NCBI RefSeq assembly: GCF_900112845.1
Contig: NZ_FONG01000029.1
Span: 25,598-89,597, forward strand
DNA from: Actinacidiphila alni
GTDB taxonomy: Bacteria > Actinomycetota > Actinomycetes > Streptomycetales > Streptomycetaceae
Length of the DNA stretch: 64,000 nt
Direction: 5' to 3'
The translations under genes were made by a program, and so were the position numbers. Shown in pieces: positions 35,464 to 43,999 of this stretch (the first letter of the stretch is position 1; each line of letters begins with the position of its first letter). The notes beneath the pieces are model-generated. The model was not told the DNA's origin. It ran no database searches and saw only the letters and a list, made by a program, of their open reading frames with translations.

Positions 35464-36588
35464 TCAGGCGAGGGTCTGCCGCAGTGAAGTGACGCGCTGC
35501 ACGGCGGCGTTGAAGGCGTCGGCGGCCAACTGGCCTCCGGTGTAGGCGTTCGCGAGCGCAGTCACCGCACTGTCGCCCTGGGCGGTGTCCCGCGCCGAGC
35601 ACAGCAGCAGGTCCATCCCCGCGCCCGCGGCCAGCACCGCACGCTGGGCGGTGCTGTAGGACGCGCTGATGGCGTGCGCCTCCAAGGCGTCGGTGACGGT
35701 GACCCCGGTGAAGCCCAGGCGCCCGCGCAGTTCCTGCTGGACGATCGTGGCGGACAGGCCGGCCGGACGGCTCGCGTCGAGCGCCGGATAGACCGCCCAC
35801 GACAGCATGACGAGGTCGACGCCCGCCGTGATGGCCGTCCGGTACGGCACCTCGTCGACGGCGCGGAGCGTGGCAAGGCTCTGCGTGAGCGTGACGGGGC
35901 CGAGGTCGGTGTTCTGCCCGGCGGTCGCCGCGCCGAGACCGGGGAAGTGCTTCGCGGTCGCGGCGACATGGTTGGTCTGCTGGGCGGCGATGAAGGCCCG
36001 GCCGAGCGAGGCGACCGCGTTCGGATCGCTGCTGTAGGACCGCTGGTCGCGGTCGATGAAGTTGCCCGCCTGGTAGAACACGTCGAGCACCGGCGCGAGA
36101 TTGACGTTCATGCCCACCCCGGACAGATTCTGTCCCGCGCCCGAACCGGCGCGCGAGGCGTCGATCTGGGCCTGCGAGGACTGGCCGATCTGCTTCTCCG
36201 AGAGCGAGGGCGCGCCGGGAAGGCGGCGGATCAGGCCGCCCTCCTGATCGGTCATCAGCAGCAGCGGCGCGGCGACCGGACCGTCGGCGGCGGCCTGCGC
36301 CAACTGCGCGGTGACAGCGGCGATCTGGCTCTCCGAGGCGATGTTCTCGCCGAAGAAGATCACCCCCGCAGCCCGGCCCTCGCCGATCGCGGACAACAAC
36401 GCGGCCGGGGGAGTGAGGCCGGGATAGGAGTAGATGACGCGCTGTCCGGCGAGCTGACGTGCGGTCAGTGCGGACGGACTCACCGCGGCGGCACGGGCAT
36501 CGGTACCGACAGCGGCGGCCGTGGCGGCCGCACCCGCGGCGGCCAGCAGGGTGCGGCGGCGGACGGCGGGGTCACGGGGTGCATTCAT
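35464..36588 (-). CDS. Secreted GH3 beta-N-acetylhexosaminidase-like
   Basis: A 374-residue single-domain GH3 enzyme of the NagZ type. A Tat-like signal (AVRRRTLLAAAGAAAT) leads. Visible motifs: LLLMTDQEGGLIRRLPG, AATAKHFPGLG (the Lys-His pair of GH3), and the nucleophile Asp in VTVTDALEA (D300). A His in a flexible loop as acid/base is typical of NagZ; AGQNTD is in its usual place but lacks the expected His, so the acid/base is uncertain. It may release GlcNAc or glucose. It shares a 305-base divergent promoter region with the GH27 gene. Confidence 0.83.
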   Translation of the reverse strand: MNAPRDPAVRRRTLLAAAGAAATAAAVGTDARAAAVSPSALTARQLAGQRVIYSYPGLTPPAALLSAIGEGRAAGVIFFGENIASESQIAAVTAQLAQAAADGPVAAPLLLMTDQEGGLIRRLPGAPSLSEKQIGQSSQAQIDASRAGSGAGQNLSGVGMNVNLAPVLDVFYQAGNFIDRDQRSYSSDPNAVASLGRAFIAAQQTNHVAATAKHFPGLGAATAGQNTDLGPVTLTQSLATLRAVDEVPYRTAITAGVDLVMLSWAVYPALDASRPAGLSATIVQQELRGRLGFTGVTVTDALEAHAISASYSTAQRAVLAAGAGMDLLLCSARDTAQGDSAVTALANAYTGGQLAADAFNAAVQRVTSLRQTLA

Positions 36589-36893
36589 GGCGGCCTCTTC
36601 CGGCGTGGGGTGGTGAGAGTTTTTCCGCGTTCATGACATGCGTGGCGAGAGTGACCGTACGCCACCGGGGGTGTTCGGGAAAGAGCGCCGAGAGAGTGCG
36701 GCCCGCCCCGTACCTTCGATCGTGGATGCTCAATGATGCTCGGTCAAATGCTGTACCGCGCACTTGTGAACAGTCGTGGGCATGCTCTAGCGTCCAACCG
36801 CACACGCGGATCCCGCGTTCCACGGAGCGCGAGCCCCTGACCGTCGGCATCCCCCCTCGCTCCGCAAGCGTCACTCACGCAAAGGAGACCCCC
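36589..36893. promoter_or_regulatory. Divergent promoter region of GH3 and GH27
   Basis: Toward GH27, TTGTGA (36764-36769), an 18-base spacer and TAGCGT (36788-36793) make a plausible promoter. Upstream of it, GCTCAATGATGCTCGGTCAA includes a tandem ATGCTC at 36726 and 36735. GCTCAAT also occurs before the GH97 gene. No coding frame is evident in these 305 bases. Confidence 0.5.
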
Positions 36894-38603
36894 ATGCCAC
36901 GCTTCCGCCTCGCGCGCGGCGCCGCCACGCTGGCCGTCCTGGCCGCCGCCCTCGCGACCCTGCCGCAGACCGCCGTCGCGCAGACCGCTCCCGTCGTCCG
37001 GGCCGCCGCCCCGACCGCCGCCGCCGCGACGCTCGCCGCGACCCCGCCGATGGGCTGGAACGACTGGGCGCACTACCAGTGCGGCGTCACCGAACAGATC
37101 GTCACGGCGAACGCCGACGCGCTGGTGTCCTCAGGGCTCGCGGACAAGGGCTACGACACCGTCACGGTCGACGACTGCTGGATGGCCAAGTCCCGCGACA
37201 GCGCAGGGAAACTGGTTGCCGACCCGGTGAAGTTCCCGCACGGCATGGCCTGGCTCGGCTCCTACCTGCACGCCCGCGGCCTGAAGTTCGGCATCTACGA
37301 GGACGCGGGCTCCGCCACCTGCGGCGGCTACCCCGGCAGCGGTCGGACGCAGAGCGGCGGCGCGGACCACTTCGCCACCGACGCCGCCTCCTTCGCCGCG
37401 TGGGGTGTGGACTACCTCAAGCTCGACGGCTGCAACGTGATCGTCGGCTCCGGCCAGACCCAGGAACAGGCGTACCGCCAGGCGTACGACGCACAAGCGG
37501 CCGCCCTGCGCGGCTCCGGCCGGGCCATTGTCTTCTCCGAGTCCGCGCCCGCCTACTTCCAGAGCGGCGAATGGGGCAACCCCACCTGGTTCGACGTGCT
37601 GTCCTGGGTCGGCTCCGACGGCCAACTCTGGCGCGAGGGAACGGACATCGCGACCTTCGACAGCACCCGGCCGGGCGCGAGCCGCTGGGCGAGCGTACTG
37701 GGCAACTACGGCTACAACCGCTGGATCGGCCGCTACGCCGCACCCGGCAACTGGAACGACCCCGACTTCCTGATCGCCGGCGCCGGCGGGCTCACCGACG
37801 ACGAATCACGCAGCCAGGTCGCCCTCTGGTCGATGATGGCGGCCCCGATGATCCTCTCCTCGGACGTCTCCGCGCTGACCACCGCGGCCCGCGCGGCACT
37901 CGGCAACACCGACCTGATCGCGGTCGACCAGGACCCCGCGGGCCACCAGGCGGCGGTCGTCTCCAGCTCCGCGACGACCGATGTGCTGGCCCGGCCGCTG
38001 GCCGACGGCGGCCGAGCGGTCGCCGTCCTCAACCGCGGCTCCACCGCGCGCGCCGTCACCACGAGACTGACCGATGTCGGCCTGCCGGGCTGCACCGTCA
38101 CGGCCAAGGACCTGTGGACCGGCGCCACCTCCACCACGAGTGACGCACTCACCGCCACCGTCCCCGCGCACGGCACAGCGATCTGGCGGCTCACCCCGGG
38201 CAGCGGCTGCGCGGCGGCCGTCCCCACCGGCCAGCTGACCGGCAACGGCGCCAAATGCGCCGACGTGACCGGAAGCGGCACGGCGGACGGCACCCCGGTC
38301 ATCCTCTACACCTGCACCGGGGGCGCGAACCAGCGCTGGACCCTGTCCGCCGACCACACCGTGCGCTCGCTCGGCAAATGCCTCACCGCGAGCGGCACCA
38401 CCGCCGGGAGCAAGGCCGTCCTGTCGGGCTGTTCCTCGGCCGCCGCGCAGCACTGGACCGCCGCCCCCGACGGCACCCTCGTGAACTCCGCCTCCGGCCT
38501 GTGCCTCGACGTCTACGGCGGAGCCACCGCCGACAGCACCGCCCTGGACACCTGGACCTGCGGGCACCTCCAGGCCAACCAGGTCTGGGCACTGCCCCTG
38601 TGA
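36894..38603 (+). CDS. Secreted GH27 alpha-galactosidase with CBM13
   Basis: A 569-residue exported enzyme, expected to release alpha-linked galactose with retention. Signal peptide about 1-29. The GH27 barrel starts with TPPMGWNDWAHYQC and has VTVDDCWM. Nucleophile D178 sits in YLKLDGCN, and acid/base D251 in WREGTDI. The greek-key C-domain ends near 440; a ricin-type trefoil follows (about 445-569). The ATG at 36894 has AAGGAG six bases upstream. The 38603 stop is followed by a hairpin. Together with the GH97 and mannanase genes, it would help strip galactomannan side chains. Confidence 0.93.
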   Translation: MPRFRLARGAATLAVLAAALATLPQTAVAQTAPVVRAAAPTAAAATLAATPPMGWNDWAHYQCGVTEQIVTANADALVSSGLADKGYDTVTVDDCWMAKSRDSAGKLVADPVKFPHGMAWLGSYLHARGLKFGIYEDAGSATCGGYPGSGRTQSGGADHFATDAASFAAWGVDYLKLDGCNVIVGSGQTQEQAYRQAYDAQAAALRGSGRAIVFSESAPAYFQSGEWGNPTWFDVLSWVGSDGQLWREGTDIATFDSTRPGASRWASVLGNYGYNRWIGRYAAPGNWNDPDFLIAGAGGLTDDESRSQVALWSMMAAPMILSSDVSALTTAARAALGNTDLIAVDQDPAGHQAAVVSSSATTDVLARPLADGGRAVAVLNRGSTARAVTTRLTDVGLPGCTVTAKDLWTGATSTTSDALTATVPAHGTAIWRLTPGSGCAAAVPTGQLTGNGAKCADVTGSGTADGTPVILYTCTGGANQRWTLSADHTVRSLGKCLTASGTTAGSKAVLSGCSSAAAQHWTAAPDGTLVNSASGLCLDVYGGATADSTALDTWTCGHLQANQVWALPL

Positions 38604-38633
38604 CGGACCGCCGAACGACAGCCTGACACGGGT

Positions 38634-38669
38634 GCGCCCGGCCCTCCGAAGGGATGGAGGACCGGGCGC
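38634..38669. terminator. Hairpin after the GH27 gene
   Basis: GCGCCCGGCCCTCC pairs with GGAGG-A-CCGGGCGC around an eight-base loop, between convergent genes. One unpaired base interrupts the stem. Confidence 0.7.
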
Positions 38670-38680
38670 GGACCGACGCT

Positions 38681-38944
38681 TCAGGCGCGGCGGCCGGTGA
38701 GCACGCGGTAGACCGCGAGCAGGATCATCGAGCCGACGATCGCCGCGATCCAGGTCGACAGGTGGAAGAACCCGTTGATCGAGTGGACGTGGAAGATCAC
38801 CTTGCCCAGCCAGCCGCCCAGCAGACCGCCGGCGATACCGATGAGCATCGTGATGATGAGGCCCCCCGGGTCACGGCCGGGCATGAGCGCCTTCGCGATC
38901 GCTCCGGCCAGGATTCCGATGATGATCCACGCGACGATTCCCAC
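38681..38944 (-). CDS. GlsB/YeaQ/YmgE family membrane protein
   Basis: An 87-residue three-helix membrane protein of the transglycosylase-associated (GlsB/YeaQ/YmgE) family. It has the typical pattern IIIGILAGAIAKALMPGRDPGG, then TMLIGIAGGLLGGWLGK and a last helix WIAAIVGSMILLAVYRVL. The start is GTG at 38944, with GGAGGAG seven bases before it. Family members are stress-inducible small membrane proteins of unknown mechanism. Confidence 0.88.
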   Translation of the reverse strand: MGIVAWIIIGILAGAIAKALMPGRDPGGLIITMLIGIAGGLLGGWLGKVIFHVHSINGFFHLSTWIAAIVGSMILLAVYRVLTGRRA

Positions 38945-39039
38945 GGCTCTGCTCCTCCGACGGTTATGGCATGTTCTTGTCGAGCACCGTCTGTGCCGAG
39001 GTTTCTCGCTCAAACCTTCGATCCGTTCGTCGCCCGTGA

Positions 39040-39061
39040 ACCGGTTGTGGACCGGTTGTGG
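39040..39061. repeat. Two tandem copies of ACCGGTTGTGG
   Basis: Copies at 39040-39050 and 39051-39061 touch each other and a partial third begins (ACCG). They lie between the GlsB-like gene and the small membrane protein gene at 39105, possibly a regulatory element. Confidence 0.4.
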
Positions 39062-39104
39062 ACCGCGGTAGTTGAGCGGTCGGCCGCCGGGTAGGCGTAG
39101 CGGC

Positions 39105-39386
39105 ATGACGCAGCCTGATGACAGCGCTCCCGTTCACCGCGCCCCGGCCGGCACGGAACCCGACTCCGCGGTCCGACACTGGGGCCGGCGGTTGTACCTG
39201 CTCGGAGCACTCGTGTACGCGGTGGGAATCTCTGTGGCGCTGCTGGTCGGCCGCCCTACGGCACGCGCCGCCGGCTGGACCGTCGCCTGGGCGGCGATCG
39301 TCCTCGCCGCGGGTGGCGCCGGCCTTCTCCTGCTGAGACGCCACAAGGCCGCCAAGGCCCGCCGGTCGGTCGGTGACGGAGTGTGA
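39105..39386 (+). CDS. Small membrane protein, two helices
   Basis: A 93-residue protein with two hydrophobic helices (LYLLGALVYAVGISVALLV and VAWAAIVLAAGGAGLLLL) between a polar N-terminus and a basic C-terminus. No family was recognised. The ATG at 39105 comes soon after a GTAGGCG stretch, with no strong ribosome site. It ends 34 bases before the next small gene. Confidence 0.55.
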   Translation: MTQPDDSAPVHRAPAGTEPDSAVRHWGRRLYLLGALVYAVGISVALLVGRPTARAAGWTVAWAAIVLAAGGAGLLLLRRHKAAKARRSVGDGV

Positions 39387-39420
39387 GCGGGAGCGGCTCG
39401 ATGACGCGAGGGACGCCCGT

Positions 39421-39624
39421 ATGAGCACGCCGCTGTGGATCGTGTCGGGTGCGGCGGCGTTCTTGCTGCTCGCGGCGGTCCTGGTGGCCGTCCGCCGGCC
39501 GCGGGCGGCTCCGGCAGGGGACAATGACCGAGCGGCCGCACCGGCGACCGCCGGTTCCGCCGTACCCGCGGCGTACCGCTCCGTCGACCGCGAGGGAACT
39601 CGCCGTGCCCGGCCCGACGCATGA
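39421..39624 (+). CDS. Very small membrane protein overlapping the SPL-like gene
   Basis: A 67-residue protein with a single N-terminal helix (LWIVSGAAAFLLLAAVLVAV) and a polar tail. It overlaps the start of the radical SAM gene by 20 bases. It might help couple translation of that gene. No function is proposed and it could be a non-coding frame. Confidence 0.35.
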   Translation: MSTPLWIVSGAAAFLLLAAVLVAVRRPRAAPAGDNDRAAAPATAGSAVPAAYRSVDREGTRRARPDA

Positions 39625-40786
39625 CCCCGCGCCCCTACCGGCCGAGCCGGAGCAGCCGGCGCTGTTCGACTGGGAGGACACGGTGCCGCCGGTCCACGAC
39701 GACCGCCGGTCGTACGACTCGCCCGCCGCGCGTCGGCTGCTGGACATCCGAGCGGTCTACGCCGAGCCCGCGGCAGCCGCTTCGCCGCGCGGCCGGCAGA
39801 TCCTCGCGGGCCTGCCCGGCGTCCCCGTCACCGAGGTGAGCAGCCACTGGCGCATCCCCTCGCTGCACGGCAACGACGGAAATGTCGCGCGGTGGACCCG
39901 CGTGAAGACCGAGACACTCGTGCTCGGCGTCAAGCGGACCCTCGCCACACGCCCCAACGGCCGCTCGGCGGACTGGATCGCCCCCGGCGCCTCCAACGGC
40001 TGTGCGATGGCCTGCGCCTACTGCTACGTGCCGCGCCGCAAGGGATACGCCAATCCGATCACGCTCTTCACCAACATCGAGGCGATCGTCGAGCACGTGC
40101 GGCGCCACGTACGGGCGCAGGGACCCAAGCGCGAGCCGAATCAGTGCGATCCGCACGCGTGGGTGTACGACATCGGCGAGAACGGTGACTGCTCGGTGGA
40201 CGACCTGCTGTGCGACAACACGGCCGACCTCGTCGCGGCCTTCCGTAGCCTGCCGACGGCGAAAGCCTCCTTCGCCACCAAGTTCGTCAACCCCGCTCTC
40301 CTCGACCTCGACCCGCGGGGGCGCACCCGCATCCGCTTCTCGCTGATGCCCGCCGACGACTCCAAGCTGCTGGACATCCGGACCAGCCCGGTGGCCGAAC
40401 GTATCGCCGCCGCCGCGGACTTCCACGACGCCGGCTACGAGGTCCACTTCAACCTGTCACCGGTCGTCCTGCGCCAGGGGTGGCAGCGCGACTGGGCCGA
40501 GCTGCTCGGCCACCTCGACGACGTGCTGCCCGCCCGGGTCAAGCAGCAGGCCGCCGCGGAAATCATCATGCTGACGCACAATCAGGCGCTCCACGAGGTG
40601 AACCTCGGCTGGCATCCGCGCGCCGAGGACGTCCTGTGGCAGCCCGAGGCCCAGGAGAACAAGCGCTCACAGAACGGCGCGGTCAACGTCCGCTACACGC
40701 CCGGCGTCAAGAGCGGCGCCATCGACCGGCTGACAGGCATCATCGCCTCCCGCGCGCCGTGGCTCCGCGTCCGCTACGCCTTCTGA
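39605..40786 (+). CDS. Spore photoproduct lyase family radical SAM protein
   Basis: A 393-residue radical SAM protein of the SPL-like family, which includes DNA photoproduct lyase and relatives of unknown role. The iron-sulfur cluster motif is CAMACAYC (Cys-x3-Cys-x2-Cys), followed by FTNIEAIVEHVRRHV. Other conserved-looking stretches: YDIGENGDCSVDDLLCDN, FATKFVNP and FNLSPVVLRQGWQRDW. The GTG at 39605 follows GAGGGAA. Streptomycetes do not make endospores, so repair of spore photoproduct is not assured; activity on DNA is inference. Confidence 0.85.
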   Translation: MPGPTHDPAPLPAEPEQPALFDWEDTVPPVHDDRRSYDSPAARRLLDIRAVYAEPAAAASPRGRQILAGLPGVPVTEVSSHWRIPSLHGNDGNVARWTRVKTETLVLGVKRTLATRPNGRSADWIAPGASNGCAMACAYCYVPRRKGYANPITLFTNIEAIVEHVRRHVRAQGPKREPNQCDPHAWVYDIGENGDCSVDDLLCDNTADLVAAFRSLPTAKASFATKFVNPALLDLDPRGRTRIRFSLMPADDSKLLDIRTSPVAERIAAAADFHDAGYEVHFNLSPVVLRQGWQRDWAELLGHLDDVLPARVKQQAAAEIIMLTHNQALHEVNLGWHPRAEDVLWQPEAQENKRSQNGAVNVRYTPGVKSGAIDRLTGIIASRAPWLRVRYAF

Positions 40787-40896
40787 GCCCCCTCGCCCGG
40801 CGCACCACCGACCGTGCGAGGAAGGTCCCGGGTCCGCAAGGGTCCTGCCGGGTGGACCCCGCCGCATCGGCCCGCGAGGCTGGGTAGGGTCGGCCC

Positions 40897-41124
40897 GTGG
40901 ACCGCGGCAGCGAGGTGGACGTGATCGCCGGGGGAGCAGGTGGCGACCTGCCGGGCGCCGCGGCGCGGGCGCTGTGGTGGGGATCGGCCGGTCTGGTGCT
41001 CGCCGTCCCCGGCGCCTCGGTGCTGGTCGTCGGCGCGGAGCACGGCGGACGGCTGACCGTGGCCGTGCTGCTGGTGCTCGTCCAGGCCGTCGCCCTGCGG
41101 TGGGCGACGCAGGCCCCGTCCTGA
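40897..41124 (+). CDS. Small hypothetical membrane protein
   Basis: A 75-residue frame starting with GTG at 40897. It has two hydrophobic helices (LWWGSAGLVLAVPGASVLVVGA and LTVAVLLVLVQAVAL) and a short polar end, RWATQAPS. Its last residues overlap the first recognisable codons of the carboxylesterase remnant in another frame. No family was recognised. Confidence 0.45.
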   Translation: MDRGSEVDVIAGGAGGDLPGAAARALWWGSAGLVLAVPGASVLVVGAEHGGRLTVAVLLVLVQAVALRWATQAPS

Positions 41125-41696
41125 TCGGCGCCAATCACGACGAGGGGAACGGCTGAGCGGCCGGCATCATCGACGCCGGCTATGCGGTCACCCCCGAGAC
41201 CTGGCCGGACGTCGTGGACGCCTTCTTTCCCGGCCGCACAGAGGCGATCGTCCACCAGTACCCGGTGCGGGGCAGCGACGGCGGCCCGGTGTTCGGCGAG
41301 GTCATCGGCGACGCCGACTTCGCCTGCCCGACCGCGCGCACCGAGGACCGGCTCGCCGCGTACGTGCCCGGATGGTCGTACGAATTCGCCGACGAGCACG
41401 CGCCGCCGGTCACCTCGGGCACACCGCCGTTCCCGCCCAGCGCCCCGCACGCCGCCGAACTGCCGTATCTGTTCGACCTGGGCGGCCGCCCCCGCGACCT
41501 GACGGCCGCCCAGCAGCGCCTCGTCGGCACGATGATCGACTACTGGACGCGCTTCGCCCGCACCGCCGACCCGAACGGCCCCTCGTCACCGCACTGGTCC
41601 CGCCGGACGGTCCTGTCCCTGGCGCCGGACCACGTCGTCCCGACCCGCACCTTCACGGTCCGCCACCACTGCGCCTTCTGGGACGGCCTCGGCTGA
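41108..41696 (+). pseudogene. Remnant of a type B carboxylesterase
   Basis: The frame reads PVLIGANHDEGNG, then TGA (41154-41156), then AAGIIDAGYAVTPETWPDVV and on to the natural C-terminus. This is the distal third of a type B carboxylesterase: NHDEG carries the Glu of the catalytic triad and PHAAELPYLFDLGG the His. The N-terminal two thirds with the GxSxG nucleophile are missing. An in-frame stop interrupts what remains. The remnant follows a small membrane gene and precedes the kinase. A sequencing error at the stop would not explain the missing N-terminus. Confidence 0.75.
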
Positions 41697-41831
41697 GGGA
41701 CGACCGCCACGTCGTACGTAACTTCTGCCACTGCGGTGACATGCCCCCGCGAATGCCGGGCACGCGTCGCTGCGGGCGGTCGTGACGCACCGCCCGTGCG
41801 ATATCCCACGGTGGGAAGGGGCGTCCGCCCG

Positions 41832-43289
41832 ATGCTGCTGGCTGAGCGATACCGGATGCAGGAGCCGATCGGCCATGGCGGCATGGGCGAGGTCTGGCGC
41901 GCCCAGGACGACCGGCTCGGCCGGACCGTGGCCGTGAAGCTGCTGTCAGGACCGGGCGCCGCCGAGCGCCCGCAGGCCACACGCTTCGAACGCGAGGCGC
42001 GCATATCGGCCCGGCTGCACCACCCCCATGTGGTGAGCGTGTACGACTTCGGCGTGTACGAGGGCCGTTGCTTCCTGGTCATGGAATACGTCGAGGGCGG
42101 CACGCTGGCCGACGAACTGCGCCGCGCCGGACCGCTCTGCCTGGATCGCGTCGCCGCGCTCGCCGGCCAGACCGCCGAGGGCCTGGCGGCGGCGCACCGT
42201 CAGGGCATCGTGCACCGTGACGTCAAGCCCTCCAATGTGCTGGTCGACGGCGAGGGAGCCCCGAAGATCGCCGACTTCGGCATCGCGCGCCTGCACGGCG
42301 CGGAGACGACCACCGAGGCGACCGCGGCCGGTGAGGTGCGGGGCACCACCCTGTACGTGGCGCCGGAAACCGTGCTCGGGCGGCCGACGACCGCCGCGGG
42401 CGACGTCTACTCACTGGGCTGTTCGCTGTACGAACTGCTCACCGGGCGGCCTCCGTTCCAGGCCGAGACACCTATCGCCGTGCTCTGGCAGCACGTCGAG
42501 CGGCCCTTGGAACCCCTGGCGCGGTTCCGTCCGCAGGCCCCCGCCGACATGTGCTGTTACATCGAGGCGATGCTGGCCAAGGACCCGGCACGGCGCCCCG
42601 AGGCCGTCGACGTCGCGGACCGGTTCGCGGGCGGAATGTGGGACGGCGTGCCCCTGTCCGGAGGGCCGGCCACCCTGGCGCTGCCCGATCCCGGGCCCGT
42701 CACCCTGGCGACCACGACCCCCGTCCCCGTACCGCGCGGCACCGCCCACCCGGTTCCGTCGCATGCCCTGCCGCGCAAGCGCGGGAACGGCAGGCGCGTA
42801 CTGCTCGGCGGCGCGGTCGCCGCGGCGGCGGTGGCGGCGGTGACCGTCGTCCTCGCGTCGACCGGCGCCGATGGGCACGCTCCCGTCCCGCCGTCGGCCG
42901 TGACATCCCCGTCCGCGACGGTCCACCACAAGGGCGCTACGTCACGGCCCGCGCAAGTCCGCGACGCCGACGCACCCGCCGACACCTCTGGCGCTTCCGC
43001 CGACCCGGCGGCGGGACGAAGCACTTCGGCCCCGCCCACGCACACCACGGCGCCGCCGTCAGGGGCCGTGTCCGCCCCTGCGTCCACCGCCGGAGGCGGA
43101 GCCGGAGCGCCGAAGCCCTCGGACACCGGGTCCGCGTCGGACACTCCGACGCCGACGGGCACGGACAGCGGCAGCGCCCCGCCCACCGACCAGCAGGCGC
43201 CCCCGACCACCGGTTCTGCCCCGACCGACGCTCCCACCGGGCCGACGGATCCGCCGGCCACCCAGAGCGGGCCGACCGACGCCCCGTGA
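41832..43289 (+). CDS. Membrane Ser/Thr protein kinase (PknB-like)
   Basis: A 485-residue Hanks-type kinase. The kinase domain (about 1-265) has GHGGMGEVWRA, catalytic Lys36 (AVKLL), HRDVKPSN (D130), DFG (148-150) and APE. A transmembrane helix follows near 317-338 (RVLLGGAVAAAAVAAVTVVLA). The last 145 residues are Pro/Thr/Ser/Ala-rich, likely an extended external stalk with no PASTA domains. The ATG at 41832 has GGAAGGGG ten bases upstream. The signal and targets are unknown. It follows the esterase remnant and ends before a hairpin. Confidence 0.9.
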   Translation: MLLAERYRMQEPIGHGGMGEVWRAQDDRLGRTVAVKLLSGPGAAERPQATRFEREARISARLHHPHVVSVYDFGVYEGRCFLVMEYVEGGTLADELRRAGPLCLDRVAALAGQTAEGLAAAHRQGIVHRDVKPSNVLVDGEGAPKIADFGIARLHGAETTTEATAAGEVRGTTLYVAPETVLGRPTTAAGDVYSLGCSLYELLTGRPPFQAETPIAVLWQHVERPLEPLARFRPQAPADMCCYIEAMLAKDPARRPEAVDVADRFAGGMWDGVPLSGGPATLALPDPGPVTLATTTPVPVPRGTAHPVPSHALPRKRGNGRRVLLGGAVAAAAVAAVTVVLASTGADGHAPVPPSAVTSPSATVHHKGATSRPAQVRDADAPADTSGASADPAAGRSTSAPPTHTTAPPSGAVSAPASTAGGGAGAPKPSDTGSASDTPTPTGTDSGSAPPTDQQAPPTTGSAPTDAPTGPTDPPATQSGPTDAP

Positions 43290-43291
43290 CG

Positions 43292-43337
43292 CGGGAGCCG
43301 CGTCGCGCGGGAGGAGGCGGCCCCGTCCCGGCTCCCG
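43292..43337. terminator. Possible hairpin between kinase and YciO genes
   Basis: CGGGAGCCG (43292-43300) pairs with CGGCTCCCG (43329-43337). The loop of 28 bases is long, so terminator function is uncertain. Confidence 0.4.
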
Positions 43338-43344
43338 GTCCCGG

Positions 43345-43965
43345 CTACTCGAACCGCGCCAGGTCCCCTGCGCCGCGGCGCAGCACCTCGGGCTCGTCAC
43401 CGGAGAAGTCGATGACGCTGGTGGGCTCGGTGCCGCAGTCGCCGGAGTCCACCACGGCGTCCAGCACATGGTCGAGCCGCTCCTTGATCTCCCAGCCCTG
43501 CGTCAGCGGCTCGGCCTCGTCGGGCAGCAGCAGAGTGCTGGAGACCAGCGGTTCGCCGAGGTCGGCGAGCAGCGCCTGCGTCACGACGTGATCGGGGATG
43601 CGGACGCCGACGGTGCGCTTCTTCGGGTGCAGCAGCTGGCGCGGCACCTCCTTCGTCGCCGGCAGGATGAAGGTGTAACTGCCGGGCGTCGCCGCCTTGA
43701 CCGCGCGGAAGACGTCGTTGTCGATCTGCACGAACTGGCCGAGCTGCGCGAAATTCTGGCAGACCAGGGTGAAGTGGTGCCGGTCGTCGAGGTGGCGGAC
43801 GGACCGGATGCGGTCGATGCCGTCGCGGTTGCCCAGGCCGCAGCCGAGCGCGTAGCAGGAGTCGGTCGGGTAGGCGACGAGCCCGCCCGACCGAATCGTG
43901 TCGGCCACGGCGCTGATGATCCGGGGCTGGGGGTTGTCCGGGTGTACGTCGAAGTAGCGAGCCAC
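43345..43965 (-). CDS. Sua5/YciO/YrdC family protein
   Basis: A 206-residue protein of the threonylcarbamoyl-AMP synthase superfamily. Its YrdC signature: GGLVAYPTDSCYALGC, then SVRHLDDRHHFTLVC, PGSYTFILPATKEVPRQLLHPKKRTVGVRIPDH and a SSTLLLP segment. The length and the LDDRHHFTL region match the YciO-like branch, whose exact role is less certain than that of TsaC/YrdC in tRNA modification. ATG at 43965. It is a normal core-type gene in an accessory neighbourhood. Confidence 0.85.
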   Translation of the reverse strand: MARYFDVHPDNPQPRIISAVADTIRSGGLVAYPTDSCYALGCGLGNRDGIDRIRSVRHLDDRHHFTLVCQNFAQLGQFVQIDNDVFRAVKAATPGSYTFILPATKEVPRQLLHPKKRTVGVRIPDHVVTQALLADLGEPLVSSTLLLPDEAEPLTQGWEIKERLDHVLDAVVDSGDCGTEPTSVIDFSGDEPEVLRRGAGDLARFE

Positions 43966-43999
43966 TCGCCCACCCTAGGGGTACGGACGCGTCCCCGGA

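Noticed and set aside
39040..39061. Tandem ACCGGTTGTGG considered as an attachment site
   Set aside because: Copies are adjacent, no integrase or tRNA gene is near, and no mobile element lies between copies.
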